Assembly: GCF_000307025.1 (NCBI RefSeq)
Contig: NC_018584.1
Span: forward strand, 2,170,001-2,234,000
DNA: 64,000 nt
Source of the DNA: Listeria monocytogenes ATCC 19117
GTDB taxonomy: Bacteria > Bacillota > Bacilli > Lactobacillales > Listeriaceae
Reading direction: 5' to 3'
In this document: positions 18,553 through 27,399 of the stretch, piece after piece
How the letters are laid out: each line of letters begins with the position of its first letter
Numbering within the stretch: the first letter of the stretch is position 1
The notes under the pieces: generated by a model
The model's database searches: none
Seen by the model: the letters and a program-made list of their open reading frames with translations, nothing else
What the model was told of the DNA's origin: nothing
Position numbers and translations under genes: made by a program

Positions 18553-18618
18553 TTGACATAAACTTGAAAAGGTATATAATTAACTTATAAAAACTTATTT
18601 ATATAAAAAATAAACTTA
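18553..18618 (+). promoter_or_regulatory. promoter and phased AACTTA repeats before the DeoR-nagA operon
   Basis: TTGACA (18553-18558), a 16-bp spacer and TATAAT (18575-18580) form a strong SigA promoter. Four direct repeats of AACTT(A/G) begin at 18561, 18582, 18592 and 18613. The steps of 21, 10 and 21 bp put them all on one helix face. They run from the promoter spacer into the leader. An autoregulatory site for the adjacent DeoR protein is the simplest reading. Confidence 0.65.
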
Positions 18619-18643
18619 AGATAAATTATCTAAGGTGGCGAAA

Positions 18644-19408
18644 ATGATGAACCAAAAAGAACGAATAGTGGAGGAACTGAAGCTGCTAGAGAACAAGAAA
18701 ACTATCTCTCAGGAAGAACTCATGCAGATTTTTTCCATTTCAAAAGATACAGCAAGGCGCGATATTTTAAAATTAGTCGAAAGCGGACTCGCAGAACGCT
18801 ATCCAGGTGGCGTGTCACTACCAGTTTTAAAACCTCAAATAGAAAGCTATACAAGTAGATTAGTAAAACAAAGTGAACAGAAAAAGAAAATTGCTTATGC
18901 AGCAGGTAAAGTGATAAAAGATCATATGACAATCTATTTAGATGTTTCGACCACTGTTCATTTTTTGGCTTCAAACCTTGAGCAACATGATTTAGTAGTA
19001 GTAACGAATTCGATGGATAATGCCATAGCTGCATCTCAGAAAGAAGCGAACAAAGTATATTTGCTCGGTGGTTTTTTCAACTTCCATTCGCGTGTATTAT
19101 CCGGTGAGCCCGTTTTAGGTCAACTTCAGCAATTTAACTTCGATGTTGCTTTTATTGGCGGGGCTGGACTAACGGAAGATGGCATCTTTTATTCAGAACT
19201 TACAGATGTTTACATGAAACAAGAGATTATCAGGAATTCCGAAAAAGTATTTTTACTAATTGATAGTACAAAAGTAAATAAAAAGACAGCTTCCAAAATT
19301 GATTTTTCTGGAATTGATGCCGTAATAACAGATCAGCCTTTACCAAAAGATTTAATGCAGTGCCTTATTTCTAAAGAAGTAGAAGTTATATCTTTGAAAG
19401 GATTGTGA
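18644..19408 (+). CDS. DeoR-family transcriptional regulator
   Basis: A 254-residue DeoR/GlpR-type repressor with an N-terminal winged helix (SISKDTARRDILKLVESGLAERYPGG is the typical recognition part, about 25-50) and a C-terminal sugar-phosphate-sensing domain with LDVSTTVHFLA and FIGGAGLTEDGIF. The start is ATG 18644 or 18647; AAGGTGG lies five or eight bases upstream respectively. nagA follows with a gap of five bases, so the effector is probably an amino-sugar phosphate. Corresponds in position to lmo2107. Confidence 0.88.
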   Translation: MMNQKERIVEELKLLENKKTISQEELMQIFSISKDTARRDILKLVESGLAERYPGGVSLPVLKPQIESYTSRLVKQSEQKKKIAYAAGKVIKDHMTIYLDVSTTVHFLASNLEQHDLVVVTNSMDNAIAASQKEANKVYLLGGFFNFHSRVLSGEPVLGQLQQFNFDVAFIGGAGLTEDGIFYSELTDVYMKQEIIRNSEKVFLLIDSTKVNKKTASKIDFSGIDAVITDQPLPKDLMQCLISKEVEVISLKGL

Positions 19409-19413
19409 AAATA

Positions 19414-20547
19414 ATGGCCGTTATCAAAAATGTGAAAATTTACAAAGAAAATGAATTAATTGATGCAGCAGTTATTACAGAAGGAAATTTGATAAAAGAA
19501 GTTTGCTCAACTACTCCTGAAAAGTATTCAGATGAGCCAACTTTTGATGGAAATGGACAGTTGCTAATTCCCGGAATGATCGACGTTCATATTCATGGGG
19601 CAAATAATTATGATATGATGGATGGCTCAACAGAAAGCATCCAAGCTGTTTCGATGGCTTGTGCGGAAACCGGATGTACTAGTTTCTTAGTCACCTCGGT
19701 TAGTTCTTCTTTTGAAGACTTGATCCAAATGATTAAGCAAACTAAAAAAGTCATTGGAAAAGAGAAAGGTGCCAAAATTGCAGGAATTCATTTAGAAGGC
19801 CCCTACCTTAATATAGAAAAAAAAGGAATGCAAAATCCAGCCTATTTAAGACACCCCGATTTAAAAGAAATGAAAAAGATCTTCGATGAAGCAGATGGTC
19901 TGATAAAAATGGTCACAATTGCTCCAGAATTGCCTAGGGGTATCGAACTCATTGACTTCTTGAAAAAAAGAGGAGTTGTGGTCGCCATTGCACATTCCAA
20001 TGCAACTTATGAAGAGGCGCAAAATGCTTTCGAACAAGGAGCAACCCACATCACACATTGCTTCAATGCTATGCCAGCCATTCATCACCGGGCACCAGGA
20101 CTTGTTACAGCAGCCTTGGAAAATGATTCGGTAAGCGTTCAAACCATTGTAGACGGTGTCCATCTCCATCCCGGAATCGTGCGCCTTATTCACAAAATTA
20201 AAGGACCAGATAAAATGGTTCTCACAACCGATGCCCTTCAAGCAATGGGAGTTGGCGACGGGGAGTATATTTTTGGCGGTCACCAAGTAACGGTTAAGGA
20301 AGGCATAGCTCGTTTAAAAGACGGGACATTAGCTTCAAGTACCGTGACGATGAATAAATCCTTAAAGTTAAGTAATGAATTTGGGATTCACTTACAAGAC
20401 GCTATTCAAATGGCAGCAAGTACGCCGGCAGACATTTTAGGAATGAACAATTTTGGTCGAATCGAAAAAGGCTATGTCGCTGATTTAGTTTTACTTGATA
20501 AAAATTTTGAAGTTCTAACTACATGGATTGATGGTGAAATATATTAA
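19414..20547 (+). CDS. nagA: N-acetylglucosamine-6-phosphate deacetylase
   Basis: Removes acetate from GlcNAc-6-phosphate, feeding amino-sugar catabolism and wall recycling. The 377-residue amidohydrolase has metal-binding motif DVHIHG, the HLEGPY motif with the metal-ligand glutamate, AHSNAT and THCFNAM histidines, and catalytic aspartate in LTTDALQAMG. ATG at 19414 is used because the upstream GTG (19405) is only two bases from the AAAGGA site. It is cotranscribed with the DeoR gene. No nagB is adjacent. Confidence 0.92.
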   Translation: MAVIKNVKIYKENELIDAAVITEGNLIKEVCSTTPEKYSDEPTFDGNGQLLIPGMIDVHIHGANNYDMMDGSTESIQAVSMACAETGCTSFLVTSVSSSFEDLIQMIKQTKKVIGKEKGAKIAGIHLEGPYLNIEKKGMQNPAYLRHPDLKEMKKIFDEADGLIKMVTIAPELPRGIELIDFLKKRGVVVAIAHSNATYEEAQNAFEQGATHITHCFNAMPAIHHRAPGLVTAALENDSVSVQTIVDGVHLHPGIVRLIHKIKGPDKMVLTTDALQAMGVGDGEYIFGGHQVTVKEGIARLKDGTLASSTVTMNKSLKLSNEFGIHLQDAIQMAASTPADILGMNNFGRIEKGYVADLVLLDKNFEVLTTWIDGEIY

Positions 20548-20588
20548 ATCGACTGGATAAATACTTTCAGAGGAGTGGATTATAAAAT

Positions 20589-21398
20589 ATGCCATTATTT
20601 AAACACGAGGGAACTTACTTTAACTATGAAATCCAAGGTGAAGGCATACCATTTTTATTTCTTCATGGATTAGGTGATAATTTAAAATTTGCTTATGAAA
20701 CATTTGATAAAGACGAGAAAATCCAATTAATTTCATTGGATCAAAGAGGCCATGGAAAAAGCGGAAACGATTCCAGAAAACTTAGCTACGACAGGTTGGC
20801 CAAGGACGCATTAGCGTTAATGGATTATTTAGGAATACAGCATTTTTTTGTCGGAGGATTATCTATGGGGGCTGGCGTTGCCGTGAATTTGGCCGTCCAA
20901 GCAGCCGATAAAGTGCTGGGCCTTATAATACTTAGGAGTTCTGCAACAGATGAACCGATGAAAAAAGAAGTGATAGCATGGTTTAGTACCGTAAGTAAGT
21001 ATTTGCCTAAAAAAGATGGTGCCCTATTATTGGAGCAAGATCCGATTTTTCCATCGATAAAAGAGACCTATCCTAAAGCAATTGATACGTTTAAGCGCTA
21101 TTTTGAAGATGACGCCGCTGTTACCCACTATAAAAAGTTTAGCGACATACCTAAAGATAGACCAATAAAAAACAAAAGTGAGTTGACTAATTTAACAATC
21201 CCTACTCTTATACTCGCAAATAACTATGATGTAATTCATCCAATCGAATACAGTTTGTTTTATAAACGTAATATTGAAAATGCAAGTTATTATGAACTAA
21301 CACCTAAAACCATTGATGCAGAAAAACATAAACTGGAAATAACGACTTATATAAATACATTTATCATTAATACATCAAAAAAAACAAATTATAAGTAA
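20589..21398 (+). CDS. alpha/beta hydrolase, substrate unknown
   Basis: A 269-residue alpha/beta-hydrolase fold protein: oxyanion region FLHGLGDN (about 24-31), DQRGHGKS (about 52-59), nucleophile elbow GGLSMGAG (serine about 96), an acid in ANNYDVIHP near residue 213, and a late histidine in DAEKHK. The triad is therefore plausible. It lies 41 bases after nagA and may share its transcript. The divergence of this family prevents substrate prediction. Corresponds in position to lmo2109. Confidence 0.82.
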   Translation: MPLFKHEGTYFNYEIQGEGIPFLFLHGLGDNLKFAYETFDKDEKIQLISLDQRGHGKSGNDSRKLSYDRLAKDALALMDYLGIQHFFVGGLSMGAGVAVNLAVQAADKVLGLIILRSSATDEPMKKEVIAWFSTVSKYLPKKDGALLLEQDPIFPSIKETYPKAIDTFKRYFEDDAAVTHYKKFSDIPKDRPIKNKSELTNLTIPTLILANNYDVIHPIEYSLFYKRNIENASYYELTPKTIDAEKHKLEITTYINTFIINTSKKTNYK

Positions 21399-21440
21399 TC
21401 CAAAATGATATTTTAGTTGTCATTTCATAAAGCAATAAAG

Positions 21441-21498
21441 AAGCAGAAATCTTGTATATTCCATTTTCAAAATGGCTTTTATACAATGATTTCTGCTT
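21441..21498. terminator. long bidirectional terminator hairpin
   Basis: AAGCAGAAATC and GATTTCTGCTT close a 58-base structure whose inside also pairs TTGTATA with TATACAA and CCATTTT with AAATGG. It lies between convergent genes and serves both strands. The stem is unusually long for a terminator. Confidence 0.8.
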
Positions 21499-21503
21499 AT
21501 TTG

Positions 21504-22460
21504 TTATTTCACAGGCGGATTCGAAACAATCGCCGTCATTTTTCCATCAATTTCCCAAGATTTTACATCATTCGGCAATACAAAATGATCGCCTTTTTTA
21601 ATCGATTGTTTTGTTCCATCAATCGTAAGTACCGCTTCTCCGTCTAAAACACTCACTAACGTATAAGGAGCTTTAGCCATGAATTCAGCCGCGCCGTCCA
21701 CTTCCCATTTGTATACGCTAAAGAAATCATTCGATACAAAAGTAGTTTCAGTCAACCCACCACGTGTTTCTGTTTTAATATCTAACTTCGCATCCACATG
21801 CGGTGCAGTCGTAACGTCAATAGCTTTATCCAAATGAAGTTCGCGCAAGTTTCCTTCTGCGTCTTTACGGTCATAGTCATATACACGATAAGTAGTATCA
21901 GAGCTTTGTTGTGTTTCAAGCACTAACGTCCCCGTGCCTAACGCATGAATTGTACCACTTGGAACATAATAAAATTCACCTGGTTTAATCGCCACTTTAC
22001 GAAGCAATTTATCCCATTCGCCGTTTTTTGCCCAAGTAGCGAATTCTTCTTTGCTAGCTGCTTTGTGTCCATATATTAATTCCGCACCAGGAGCGCAGTC
22101 AATAATATACCAGCATTCTGTTTTGCCAAGTTCCCCGTTTTCATGCACTTTCGCATATTCGTCATTTGGATGAACTTGTACAGAAAGGTCCGTATTCGCA
22201 TCCAGAATTTTCGTTAATAGTGGGAAAACGGCTTCTTTCGGATTACCAAAAAGTGCAGGATTTTCTTGCCATAATTCAGCTAATGTTTTGCCTTTATATT
22301 CGCCGTTTTTGATTACCGAAGGACCGTTCGGATGAGCGGAAATCGCCCAGTCTTCTCCAGTAGTATCAGACGGGATATCGTAACCAAAATAATCATGTAA
22401 TTTCGTTCCACCCCAAATTCGGTCTTGAAAAACAGGGTTTAAAAATAATGCTTCTGTCAT
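21504..22460 (-). CDS. manA: mannose-6-phosphate isomerase, class I
   Basis: Interconverts mannose-6-phosphate and fructose-6-phosphate. The 318-residue protein is the short Gram-positive form with zinc ligands in LSVQVHP (about 94-100), the glutamate in GKTECWYII, and the histidine in VPSGTIHALG (about 168-177). ATG at 22460 follows GGAGGTAA. A second, longer PMI gene is at 59823-61565; this one looks like the housekeeping copy. Confidence 0.93.
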   Translation of the reverse strand: MTEALFLNPVFQDRIWGGTKLHDYFGYDIPSDTTGEDWAISAHPNGPSVIKNGEYKGKTLAELWQENPALFGNPKEAVFPLLTKILDANTDLSVQVHPNDEYAKVHENGELGKTECWYIIDCAPGAELIYGHKAASKEEFATWAKNGEWDKLLRKVAIKPGEFYYVPSGTIHALGTGTLVLETQQSSDTTYRVYDYDRKDAEGNLRELHLDKAIDVTTAPHVDAKLDIKTETRGGLTETTFVSNDFFSVYKWEVDGAAEFMAKAPYTLVSVLDGEAVLTIDGTKQSIKKGDHFVLPNDVKSWEIDGKMTAIVSNPPVK

Positions 22461-22539
22461 TATAAAATTACCTCCATTCCAGCGTTTTTGCTGGGTTTTG
22501 TCAATTAAAAGTATATACTAATAATGGCGAAGATGCTAG

Positions 22540-23271
22540 TTATTTCCCGCCTAAAAAGCCTCTTTCTTTTATTTGTTCTGTTAAATTTGGATAATAAGGT
22601 CTGTCATAAAATTTGGCTAACCGTTCGGTATAAGAAACAAAGCCTTCTCGCTCTGAAAACGGAATAATCTCTTGGTCATATGCTTCTAGTAAAGGCATGA
22701 CATCAGTTTGGTACGTCTCTTCAAAATAAACTGCTTCTTTCGGCAAACGTGGTTTTACAGGTGCTTCGACATCTGGAACGCCAATACAAAGTCCGACAAC
22801 GGGCATGACGAATTCTGGTAAATTTAGGAATTCAGCGGTTGCCGTGATATTTCGTCGCAAACCACCAATACAAATCGTCCCGTAATCAAGCGACTCAGCA
22901 GCTGTTAAAGCATTTTGCATACAAAGTCCGATGTCTGTTGCCGCAACCATTAGTAAATCTTCTTCCCCGGCAATTTGGAAACTTTTGCCGTGCATGTCAC
23001 TCGCTACTTTTACGCGGTGAAAATCTGCCACAAAACAAAGAAAAACGGAACATTCTGCTATGTAAGGTTGATTTCCGCAAAGTTCGGCCATTTTATTTTT
23101 ACGTTCTTGATCTTTAATCGCAATAATCGAATAGTGTTGACCATTAATCCACGACGGGGCTGCTTGAGCTGCTCGGATAATCGCATCTAGATTTTCTTCC
23201 GGAATCTCAACCCCTTTTTTATATTTACGAAAAGAGCGATGATTTCTTAGCAAAGTTAATACGTCATTCAT
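22540..23271 (-). CDS. NADPH-dependent nitroreductase-family oxidoreductase (NfrA-like)
   Basis: FMN flavoprotein of the nitroreductase family. The 243 residues open with the RNHRSFRKYKKG motif (about 9-20), which binds FMN phosphate, and include QAAPSWINGQHYS and a C-terminal part typical of the oxygen-insensitive NfrA/Frp group. ATG at 23271 is preceded by AGGAGG at seven bases; the frame extends eight codons upstream without a ribosome site. Substrates may be flavins, quinones or nitro compounds. Corresponds in position to lmo2111. Confidence 0.87.
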   Translation of the reverse strand: MNDVLTLLRNHRSFRKYKKGVEIPEENLDAIIRAAQAAPSWINGQHYSIIAIKDQERKNKMAELCGNQPYIAECSVFLCFVADFHRVKVASDMHGKSFQIAGEEDLLMVAATDIGLCMQNALTAAESLDYGTICIGGLRRNITATAEFLNLPEFVMPVVGLCIGVPDVEAPVKPRLPKEAVYFEETYQTDVMPLLEAYDQEIIPFSEREGFVSYTERLAKFYDRPYYPNLTEQIKERGFLGGK

Positions 23272-23393
23272 ATTTATGCCTCCTAGATTTATCATTTAGT
23301 TAAAGTATAGCTTGTTTTTAGGCAATTGTTAATGTTTTCTCTTGTATTTCTGCCAGATATTTTCTACACTTAAAGAAAAAGAGGTGAAAAGAT

Positions 23394-23624
23394 GTGCGCC
23401 AACAACAAATAGATTTTAAATGGCTTGAAGAAAACTTCCTGACTGCGAATGAAGCCGCGACTTACTTAGGCATATCTAAGCAAGCACTCCTTTCCTTAGC
23501 CAAACGCGATGTACTCCCCTTTACGAAAAAAGGAAATATGGTTCTTTTCCACCGAATGGACATTGAACTTCGGCTTGAAAACCAACAAAGCTTACGTGAA
23601 AAATACCGTCCTTTTGAAACGTAA
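23394..23624 (+). CDS. small helix-turn-helix protein (excisionase/MerR-like fold)
   Basis: A 76-residue protein with a winged HTH of the excisionase type: NEAATYLGISKQALLSLAKRDVLPFTKKGNMVLFHRMDIE is split here as AATYLGISKQALLSLAK (HTH) and a wing ending FHRMDIE. The start is GTG at 23394 after AGAGG; an overlapping ATG at 23392 gives only six codons. It lies between the divergent nitroreductase gene and hemQ. No phage genes are near, so it is probably a small chromosomal regulator. Its target is unknown. Confidence 0.75.
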   Translation: MRQQQIDFKWLEENFLTANEAATYLGISKQALLSLAKRDVLPFTKKGNMVLFHRMDIELRLENQQSLREKYRPFET

Positions 23625-23707
23625 ATTTCACAAACAGCGAAACGGACGAACTACTTCCCGTATGTTACACTTTAGTTAGTGATATTCTAAACAAGGAGTG
23701 ATACATA

Positions 23708-24463
23708 ATGAATGAAGCAGTAAAAACTTTAGATGGATGGTTTTGTCTACATGATTTTCGTTCGATTGACTGGGCTGCGTGGCGTGAACTAAATCCAGGT
23801 AATCAGGAACTTATGTTAAATGAACTCAGCCACTTTTTAAGCGATATGGAAATTACTAAAAATATCGGTGAAGGTGAACATACCATTTACAGTATTCTTG
23901 GTCAAAAAGCAGATTTAGTATTCTTCACTTTGCGTGATTCCCTTGAAGCGCTGAATGAAGTCGAAAATCGTTTTAATAAATTAGCGATTGCCGACTACTT
24001 GTTGCCGACTTATTCCTATATATCTGTGGTGGAATTAAGTAACTATCTAGCGTCTCACATGGCGGGCGGCGAAGATCCTTACCAAAACAAAGGTGTTCGC
24101 GCGAGACTCTATCCAGCACTCCCACCTAAAAAGCATATTTGTTTCTACCCAATGAGTAAAAAACGGGACGGCGCTGATAATTGGTATATGCTTCCAATGG
24201 AAGAACGCCAACAACTTATTCGCGACCATGGCTTGATTGGTAGAAGCTATGCGGGCAAAGTACAACAAATCATTGGTGGCTCCATTGGATTTGATGATTA
24301 TGAATGGGGCGTCACTTTATTTTCCGATGATGCACTGGAGTTCAAACGCATCGTAACGGAAATGCGCTTTGATGAAGCAAGCGCTCGATATGCTGAATTT
24401 GGTTCTTTCTTTATTGGAAACCTGTTACCATCCGAGCAACTTTCTAAATTATTTACTATTTAA
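23708..24463 (+). CDS. hemQ: coproheme decarboxylase HemQ (chlorite dismutase-like)
   Basis: Last step of Gram-positive heme synthesis: peroxide-dependent decarboxylation of coproheme to heme b. The 251 residues show the family's key positions: Y147 in CFYPMSKK, the proximal histidine H174 in RDHG, and Q187 in KVQQIIGG. These match the numbering known for Listeria HemQ. It lacks the chlorite-dismutase distal arginine, as expected. The start follows AAGGAG. Monocistronic, ending in a long terminator. Confidence 0.94.
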
Positions 24464-24470
24464 TATAAGT

Positions 24471-24529
24471 AAAAACTGGAATTCAATCTAACAAATGACT
24501 GATTTTGTTAGCTGGATTCCAGTTTTTTT
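24471..24529 (+). terminator. hemQ terminator
   Basis: AAAAACTGGAAT pairs with ATTCCAGTTTTT, and CTAACAAA with TTTGTTAG inside, giving a long interrupted stem followed by seven T. Confidence 0.88.
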
Positions 24530-24541
24530 ATTTCACTAAAC

Positions 24542-24606
24542 TAACAATTTTGTAAGGATATCTACCGTAAATGTCATTTGATACGATGGAACGAGTCCTA
24601 TATACA
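24542..24606 (+). promoter_or_regulatory. BceR/VirR-type box and promoter of the ABC transporter operon
   Basis: TAACA-ATTT-TGTAA (24542-24555) fits the TNACA-N4-TGTAA site of BceR-like response regulators. It lies 22 bp upstream of a TTGATA -35 (24578-24583), which has a 17-bp spacer to TATACA (24601-24606). In Listeria the anrAB genes (lmo2114-2115) belong to the VirR regulon, which agrees with this placement. Confidence 0.72.
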
Positions 24607-24658
24607 CGATAGAATGATACATATACTAACCGAATCTAGTTTTTAAGGAGAGAAAATA

Positions 24659-25426
24659 ATGGAGACAGTTTTACAAGCAAAAAATGTGAGAAAAATATAC
24701 GGTAGCAAAGGAAATGTCTACACTGCACTAGAAAATATCAGTATTGATATTAAAGAAGGTGAATTTACTGGAATTATGGGACCATCTGGGGCTGGTAAAT
24801 CCACGTTACTAAATGTCTTATCTACTATTGATAAACCGACTTCTGGTCAGATTGTGATTTCCGGACAAGAACTCGAAAACATGAATGAACAACAAATGTC
24901 CACTTTCCGACGTGACAAACTAGGTTTTATATTCCAAGATTACAACTTACTAGACACATTAACTATCCGTGAAAATATTATCCTTCCCCTCGCACTAGCG
25001 AAACGCCCAGTAAAAGAAATGGAAGAAAAATTAGCAATTATCAGTGAAAAATTCGGCATTACAGAAATCCTTGATAAATATCCAAGCGAGATTTCAGGTG
25101 GTCAAAAGCAACGTACTGCAGCTTCAAGAGCAATTATTACTGCACCAAGTTTAATTTTTGCCGATGAGCCAACCGGTGCGCTTGATTCTAAATCAGCAAC
25201 CAACTTACTTGAAAGCTTACGTGACTTAAATGAACAAGATAAATCAACAATCATGATGGTAACACATGATGCGTTTGCAGCAAGTTTTTGCAAACGAATT
25301 TTATTTATTAAAGACGGAGAATTATACACAGAAATCTATCGTGGAACTAAAACACGTAAGGAGTTCTTCCAAAAAATTCTAGACGTCCTTGCAAAACTGG
25401 GGGGCGACTCAGATGACGTTATTTGA
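24659..25426 (+). CDS. anrA: ABC transporter ATPase, BceA/AnrA type (antimicrobial peptide resistance)
   Basis: ATPase of a peptide-sensing/resistance ABC transporter. Motifs: Walker A GPSGAGKST (about 41-49), Q-loop FQDYNLL, signature SGGQKQR (about 143-149), Walker B LIFADEPTGALD (about 163-174) and the H-loop histidine in VTHDA. The 255 residues match the MacB/BceA subfamily. The next gene, a FtsX-type permease with a large outer domain, overlaps by 14 bases. The Listeria counterparts contribute to nisin and bacitracin tolerance; that is transferred knowledge. Confidence 0.88.
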   Translation: METVLQAKNVRKIYGSKGNVYTALENISIDIKEGEFTGIMGPSGAGKSTLLNVLSTIDKPTSGQIVISGQELENMNEQQMSTFRRDKLGFIFQDYNLLDTLTIRENIILPLALAKRPVKEMEEKLAIISEKFGITEILDKYPSEISGGQKQRTAASRAIITAPSLIFADEPTGALDSKSATNLLESLRDLNEQDKSTIMMVTHDAFAASFCKRILFIKDGELYTEIYRGTKTRKEFFQKILDVLAKLGGDSDDVI

Positions 25427-27353
25427 TTTAGCTAAGAAAAATATTCGACATAATTTTGTCCATTACTTTTTATATTTTGCATCGATGATTTTCAGCATTA
25501 TGATTTATTTTACATTCCTTGTTCTTTCGAAAGATCCATCTGTTGTAGCTAGAATTGACCAATCGGCTAAATTATCGACAGCATTTTCAAGCTCCTCAGT
25601 CATTCTACTTATTTTTGTAGCGATTTTTATCCTTTATTCCAATAATTTCTTTACCCGAAAAAGAAAAAAAGAAATTGGACTTTACTCTTTACTCGGCCTT
25701 CGTAAAAAAGAAATTGGTCGCATGTTGTTTTATGAAAATTTTATTATGGGACTTGGCGCATTAATCATCGGTATTATTGCCGGTACATTACTTTCCAAGC
25801 TTTTTGTAACCATTTTACTTAACTTAATTAATCTTGATAGTATTGGTGGTTTTGCCTTTTCTTGGGCAGCAGTAATACAAACGAGTATTGTCTTTATTAT
25901 CATCACGTTATTTACATCATTTACTGGTTACCGTATTATTTACCGCACCACTTTACTTGATTTGTTCCACTCAGAATCAAAACGCGAAAAAAGTCCAAAA
26001 CCTTCATTCATCTTAGCCTTACTTTCGATTTTATTAATTGGTTTAGGCTATTTTATCGCTGGACAACCACTTGATTCTAAAGGTTCTATTTGGGCACAAC
26101 TTGGCTTTTCTATTGGGGCATTAGTTATTTTAGCTTCGGTAATCATTGGTACTGCACTTTTCATTACCTTTTTCTTACCGTATTTACTTACAAAACTTAG
26201 AAATAACAAACGTATTTTCTATAAAGGTAGTAACATTATCTCGACCTCGCAATTAGCCTTTAGAATATCATCCAATGCGAAAACCTTGATTATTATTTCT
26301 ATTTTAAGTGCAACAACCCTTTCTGCTATAGGGACAATAAGCAGTGTGTATTATCAAGCAAATACGTCCGCAAGCACGTCCGCTCCATCTAGCTTTGAAT
26401 ATGAAATACCTAAAGATAGTGAAACAAACAATAAAATAATTAAAACTGCGGAAAGTGACCCTGATCATCCAGTAGAGTTTAAACAAAAAAGCACTTACTA
26501 TATCGTTAAAGCAGAGGGAGCTCGTCCAGACTTTGTAGAATATGATATAAATGAGGGTTTTCCAGTTATTTCCGAATCTGATTATAATTCTCTCGTAAAA
26601 AAACAAGGAACACCTGAAAAAACAGCTAATCTCAAAGAAAACGAAGCACAAATGGTACTAACTATTACTTATGACGAAGATGCTCAAAAAGAAATGATTG
26701 GTGAGAAATTCACACTTAATTCGCCGGATAAACCAAATATTAAGATTAAATCTGTCGTTCAAAACTCACCAATAAGTAGTATTCCAGGCTTGCTCGTACT
26801 TCCAGACAGCCAAGTAGCTAAGATAGCAGCAGATTCTTCAATTGCTGCTCACGGTGTCGAATCCATTTCAGTTAAAGATGCAAAACAAGCACAAGCATTA
26901 GATAAGAAGATGCGTGCTGTTATTCCAAAAGATACGAATTTCGTTTCTTATACGAAGATGTACCAAGAGATTATTACAGTCACTGGTGTTCTTCTCTTTA
27001 TCGGAATGTTCATCGGTTTTGTGTTCTTAGCAGCAACAGGAAGCATCATCTACTTCAAACAGCTAACAGAAGCGTATAACGATATTGGTACTTTTGATAT
27101 CTTGAAAAAAATTGGTCTTACACGTAGAGACATTCGTAAAGTCCTTGCTAAACAGTTACTAGTTGTATTCTTAATTCCACTAATCATTGGTATTGCACAT
27201 AGTAGTTTTGCACTTCTCGGACTTTCACATATGTTAGCACTTGATTTAACTTTGCCAGTTGTTATTTCTACTGGAGTTTATACATTAATGTATATTGTTT
27301 ACTATTTTGTTACCTTAAATAGCTACACAAATATCGTTTTCGGCAAAAAATAA
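25413..27353 (+). CDS. anrB: ABC transporter permease, BceB/AnrB type
   Basis: A 646-residue FtsX-family permease with about ten membrane segments and a large extracytoplasmic domain of about 220 residues (roughly 300-530) between segments seven and eight, the hallmark of BceB-like transporters that capture lipid-II-bound peptides. ATG at 25413 is selected because GGGGGG lies eight bases upstream; it overlaps the end of the ATPase gene. No histidine kinase or response regulator gene is adjacent, so signalling must come from elsewhere (VirRS in Listeria). Confidence 0.88.
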   Translation: MTLFDLAKKNIRHNFVHYFLYFASMIFSIMIYFTFLVLSKDPSVVARIDQSAKLSTAFSSSSVILLIFVAIFILYSNNFFTRKRKKEIGLYSLLGLRKKEIGRMLFYENFIMGLGALIIGIIAGTLLSKLFVTILLNLINLDSIGGFAFSWAAVIQTSIVFIIITLFTSFTGYRIIYRTTLLDLFHSESKREKSPKPSFILALLSILLIGLGYFIAGQPLDSKGSIWAQLGFSIGALVILASVIIGTALFITFFLPYLLTKLRNNKRIFYKGSNIISTSQLAFRISSNAKTLIIISILSATTLSAIGTISSVYYQANTSASTSAPSSFEYEIPKDSETNNKIIKTAESDPDHPVEFKQKSTYYIVKAEGARPDFVEYDINEGFPVISESDYNSLVKKQGTPEKTANLKENEAQMVLTITYDEDAQKEMIGEKFTLNSPDKPNIKIKSVVQNSPISSIPGLLVLPDSQVAKIAADSSIAAHGVESISVKDAKQAQALDKKMRAVIPKDTNFVSYTKMYQEIITVTGVLLFIGMFIGFVFLAATGSIIYFKQLTEAYNDIGTFDILKKIGLTRRDIRKVLAKQLLVVFLIPLIIGIAHSSFALLGLSHMLALDLTLPVVISTGVYTLMYIVYYFVTLNSYTNIVFGKK

Positions 27354-27358
27354 AAAAA

Positions 27359-27399
27359 GAAGCCCTCTAATCTTAATTAGAGGGCTTCCATTATTTTTT
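27359..27399. terminator. bidirectional terminator after the ABC transporter
   Basis: GAAGCCCTCTAA and TTAGAGGGCTTC form a perfect 12-bp stem with loop TCTTAA. The minus-strand T run is strong; the plus tail is ATTATTTTTT. Confidence 0.9.

Noticed and set aside
23394-23624. Excisionase-like gene as a prophage remnant
   Set aside because: There is no integrase, att repeat or phage gene nearby; the HTH fold is shared by many small chromosomal regulators.
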